Below are positions 60,994-64,000 of a stretch of DNA of 64,000 bases, piece after piece. The position numbers were made by a program, and so were the translations under genes. The stretch comes from Zanthoxylum bungeanum (lineage: Eukaryota; Streptophyta; Magnoliopsida; Sapindales; Rutaceae): assembly GCA_019454045.1 (NCBI GenBank), contig SKCR01021114.1, forward strand, positions 22,346-86,345. The letters run 5' to 3'. The notes below the pieces were generated by a model. It saw only the letters and a program-made list of their open reading frames with translations, ran no database searches and had not been told where the DNA came from. Every line of letters begins with the position of its first letter. Position 1 is the first letter of the stretch.

Positions 60994-62087
60994 TAACACA
61001 TTCCCAACCCTTGCAACCCCCCTCCTCTCTCTCGGCAGTGACCACAAACCAGAACAAAAGAGAATAAAACCTAAAACAACAAACCCTAATCCTCAAAAAC
61101 CCCTCTCTTCCACCTCTCGTACACGGCAAAAAAAAAAAAAGAAAACCCTATTCCCTCTTCTATCTAAACACTCGGCCACCTTCCTCTCTCTTATCCTCCC
61201 TCCCTTAACCACTCGGCCAGAATGATAAACCCTAACAGACACTGCTCTCTCCCCTGATCACCGAAACAATAAACTCTTCAAGAAAGCAACCCTAATCTAC
61301 CTCTAATCTCTATTCTCATCAAACGCCCATCACAGACCCTTCTCGGCAAACACACAAAAACCCTTAAACGACCCACAGCCACTTACGAAAAATATCAAAC
61401 AAAAGCCATCAGCGCCGCATATCATTGCCTCTTCACGTGAGCCATAGTCACGCTTAACCCTCATCAATTGACTGCCCATTAAGCTACCTAATCCCACAAA
61501 GCCGTGAGCCCTTAAAACCAACAAACCACCAGTCCACGTGAAGACCTAAGCTACACCCACGATGCCACCTATCTCTCCTTTCAATTAGCTTCACGCTCAT
61601 GCCACATATTCACCCATCAATATACCTAGCCTCACGTGAAGCCCACCATCAGCGCATTACTCGCCCAAAGCCACCAGCTCCTATATCACAGCCTCTCTTC
61701 ACTTCACGCTAAGGGCCACAAATCAATCAACCCTAGAGCACAACTACACAGCGCATAAAACCAATCTCCCACTCACGCACAAATTGACCTCTTCAAGCCC
61801 ATTATCCACTCAGCTCTTCGCCTCTCCCCACACTGGCCAATCACGCCACACAGCTACGACTTCTTCTGGGCTTACTTGCCAAGTCCAATAGCAACGGATT
61901 CTGACTTACGTATACTACCATGGATTCTGACTTAGGTATACTACTGCTTGTCCATTTCCATGTCATCTCATATTCCCCTCCCCTTGAGTCACCTTTAAGG
62001 AGAGGAACGCAAGTACCCCATATATCTTTTTCCTTCCCAACAACAACCGCTAAAAAAACAACTACAACACTTTTGTTTGACAATAGC

Positions 62088-62508
62088 GAGTCAAGTTAGT
62101 TGGCCGCGCAATTTAGGAGATGGAAAGAGTCACTCGACATCCAAGCAACGGCGCGAACTAGGTTTTGGTATTCCTTCTCGAGCTTCTATTTCTTCAGGAA
62201 GACGTGTTTCCAGAACAAAGAAGATACGGGTTGAGAAGGGGGAGTTAGCAAAGTTAGACAAGATTGGAATGGGCATAGGAACATGTATTGATGTACCAGA
62301 TCGGCTAATGCTCCCAGGTTGATGCGATGTATTCCACCAGTTGACTGAAGACTTGATTATTGGTATATCGATCGGTCCAGCACGGATTGAAATAGAAGCC
62401 GGTTCGACAGGAAGCTTTTGAAAACGCAGTGCACCCAGGTAAATAAGGAACGAGATGAATACAGAGGTTAAACGAGCATCCCACACCCAAAAGGTGCCCC
62501 ACATAGGT
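62088..62508 (-). pseudogene. ccmC: Mitochondrial DNA fragment with the 3' part of ccmC
   Basis: On the minus strand 62,507-62,154 encodes, without a stop, the C-terminal part of plant mitochondrial CcmC, the membrane protein that handles heme during cytochrome c maturation. Recognisable blocks are 'PMWGTFWVWDARLTSVFISF' (with the WxWD heme-handling motif), 'YLGALRFQKLPVEPASISIR' and 'SSVNWWNTSHQPGSI'. The first ~half of the protein is missing, and the spacing near 'VLETRLPEEIEAREG' seems shorter than in copies I know. The match starts only about 22 bp from the end of the H LTR. The left limit of mitochondrial DNA is uncertain. It is a nuclear mitochondrial insertion (NUMT) with no function of its own. 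Confidence 0.85.
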
Positions 62509-62532
62509 GTTGTCCGTTCCTCACACAACAAG

Positions 62533-62544
62533 TGGTATCAGAGC
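62533..62544 (+). other. Primer-binding site of element H
   Basis: TGGTATCAGAGC, two bases after the LTR end, matching initiator tRNA-Met. Confidence 0.9.
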
Positions 62545-63285
62545 GATACATGCTTTTAATTGTTCATCTTCCTTACAATTTTTCTCAATGTTATAAAATG
62601 CCCATGCATACATTTAATTGTGAATTACATGTTTTAGGCATTTTTGGACATGCATACATTTTATATATTTGTATGCATTTGACTTTGGAAAAATCTCTAC
62701 GCTAGATCATTAATTGTTATTATTTTGGTTGAAAATATGACATGGTCCGGCTTGTCTATACGGTGTTAGTGAAACCATTGTAATTATTCCCAATATTGCT
62801 AAAGCGTGAGGGATTGGTTATAATGTTTTGTACTATTCCGGTTAACCATGAGATGAGTTGAATTTAAGAGAAAGTATTATCCAATATTGCTAAAGCGTGG
62901 GGTTAATATTAGTATCTTACTTTCGACAATAGACAAGTTGATCTAAAAATTGAACTATCCAATATTGCTAAAGCGTGAGGATGAGATTTGATTTAGGACC
63001 GAATATAAGAGTTGCATGAGATGCAATTGACAATAGTTGTCTACCTTCTCGAATTTACAAAGGTCAATATTGCTAAAGCGTGAGATTTGCGTAAATGTCA
63101 AGAAGGATCTACTTGCTTTGTGAGATTTAAGAGTTAAATTTTGTATTCTTGTTTGTAGAGATTATAAAGAATATGTAAAACAATGCGAGGGCACTTTATA
63201 GAAGAAGTAAATCCATATTCTATTTAGTGTTTTATCATGATATTTAAATATTAATTTCTGCTTATTTTATCATTGTGTAGACAGA
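62545..63285 (+). mobile_element. Leader of copia element H with a four-fold motif
   Basis: Non-coding DNA between PBS and gag. The 20-mer 'caatattgctaaagcgtgag' occurs at about 62,791, 62,882 (one change), 62,960 and 63,065, spaced 78-105 bp. Confidence 0.85.
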
Positions 63286-63489
63286 ATGTCTGTGTCGAAC
63301 CCGCTTTCGCGTATACTTGATACGCATAGGCTCCAGGGGCTGTAACTATAATGTTTGGCTCATGAATCTCCGAATTCTTTGCCAAGCGGAGCAACTTGAA
63401 TATGTTCTTGATCGTCCAATGCCCGCAAGGGTTTCGGATGATGCTTTAGATGAAGAACGTGAGACATTCACAACAGATGAAGGATGATG
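63286..63489 (+). pseudogene. Copia H gag, N-terminal part, frameshifted
   Basis: The ATG at 63,286 opens 'MSVSNPLSRILDTHRLQG'; after a one-base frameshift near 63,338 the sequence continues 'NYNVWLMNLRILCQAEQLEY' and 'VLDRPMPARVSDDA'. The N-terminal 'L-x-G-x-NY-x-W-x-x-N-L' pattern is that of copia Gag proteins, which package element RNA. The frame stops at about 63,487, and the element is cut soon after by another LTR. It belongs to a copia group different from A, B, E and G. Confidence 0.8.
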
Positions 63490-63510
63490 ATCAGAAAGTC
63501 TGGTCATACA

Positions 63511-64000
63511 TGTTTGTTTCTATAATATGTCCCAAGGAAAGATTAAGCATTCATGAAATACAACAAAGAATATATATAAAAGACGAAGTATGGCGGAATC
63601 ATACTTACAATGCTTTGTGATGAAGAAAAAACAAACCAAATAGAAGCTCCAAGGTGGATGACTTTCGGCCAAGGAAGACAAGAAGAAGGAAGCTCCAAGC
63701 TTTGTGTATTCCTGCTCTATGATGGTTTCCCTATCACCTCTTTTGATCCCTTGAAGGTGCTAGCCTTGTATGTTCCAAACAATAACCTTTTCTTCAAGCT
63801 TTTGGCAACCAAAATGAAGAAGATGAAGACCAAAAACTGCATGCAGTTTTCGGCCAAGTGAGAGAGAAGAGAGTTTTTTTTTTCTTTTGTTCTTCTTGAT
63901 TTTTGATACCAAAAATCAATTTATATTTATGCCATAATATTTATTAAATAATAATAAATCTATGACACAAGCCATGCAAAGGCTTAGAGTGTCAAACACT
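63511..64000 (-). mobile_element. Copia LTR I, partial (minus orientation)
   Basis: It starts TGTTTGTTTCTATAA and follows the A LTR (26,638 onward) through 'tatggcggaatcatacttac' (63,588-63,607) and 'ggtttccctatcacctc' (about 63,724). It interrupts the gag of H and continues past the end of the window. The preceding pentamer is ATACA, the presumed target duplication. Confidence 0.85.

Larger units (their letters stand above)
60458..62530 (+). mobile_element. Probable 5' LTR of copia element H
   Basis: The right edge is firm: 'cacacaaca' followed two bases later by a tRNA-Met PBS. The left edge is taken where the C LTR match stops ('ctgcatttttt'); an alternative start is TGTTGAACC at 60,609, which would give better inverted termini. 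A TATA-like 'ctataaaaata' at about 60,983, followed by C/T-rich DNA, fits a promoter and transcript start. The second LTR is outside the window, so this cannot be confirmed by pairing. Confidence 0.55.

Noticed and set aside
60965..61225. 86-codon ORF just after a TATA-like box
   Set aside because: It has a K/S/P-rich composition from C/T-rich LTR sequence, no homology that I recognise, and contains a poly-A run.
62130..62531. ccmC ORF as a functional nuclear gene
   Set aside because: Only the C-terminal part is present, with no transit peptide or start of its own, and it sits inside an LTR; a NUMT is more likely.

Overview
This is plant nuclear DNA made almost entirely of LTR retrotransposons. 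The evidence is Ty1/copia and Ty3/gypsy gag, protease, integrase, RT and RNase H remnants, primer-binding sites matching plant initiator tRNA-Met (TGGTATCAGAGC) and tRNA-Asp (TGGCGCCGTTGCCGGGGA), a fragment of plant mitochondrial ccmC, and very AT-rich spacers. An angiosperm is likely, but the species cannot be named. I see no intact host gene, no rRNA or tRNA gene, and no CRISPR array. All elements appear broken. I label them A-J.

Left part (1-22,998). It begins with the leader and 5' LTR of a minus-strand copia element (J, LTR 1,529-3,636), which abuts a duplicated gypsy RT/RNase H fragment (3,637-4,250). Element F (4,251-11,933) follows: two LTRs around 4.3 kb of purine-rich DNA without coding capacity. 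Next is minus-strand copia element G (about 11,934-19,540), with a decayed pol and a rearranged 3' end. Then come an unassigned spacer, a solo LTR (20,117-21,294) and a gypsy-type LTR (21,299-22,979) carrying six GTTACGTAT repeats.

Central nest (22,999-60,457). The outer element is C, an Athila-like gypsy on the plus strand. Its 5' LTR (22,999-52,784) is split by copia element B on the minus strand (23,623-51,244, target-site duplication GTCAC). B is itself split twice within about 130 bp of its RT gene: by copia A (minus, 26,638-36,005, duplication TTATG/TTTTG) and by copia E (plus, 36,134-44,373, duplication TATAA). Removing A and E leaves a B of about 10.0 kb with two LTRs of about 1.9 kb. 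A and B keep recognisable gag-pol pieces. E and G carry a ruined pol that shares the same frame-shifting deletions although E's LTRs are still alike, which points to a defective subfamily moved in trans.

Cargo of element C (52,785-58,487). C has one reading frame for gag, aspartic protease and the C-terminal tail of integrase (53,024-55,594). RT, RNase H and the integrase core are missing, yet the frame is continuous apart from point nonsense codons. Where Athila elements usually carry an env-like gene, C has two unrelated frames. The first is an intact 182-codon ORF with a basic patch and cysteine cluster resembling the cysteine-rich nucleic-acid-binding proteins of carlaviruses. The second is an intronless LOG-like (cytokinin-activating phosphoribohydrolase) pseudogene with two stops. 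This cassette is the most interesting thing in the window.

Right part (60,458-64,000). Copia element H interrupts C's 3' LTR. H has a probable 5' LTR containing a mitochondrial ccmC fragment, a PBS, a leader with a four-fold repeated motif and the start of gag. H's gag is cut by another copia LTR (I, from 63,511) that runs out of the window.
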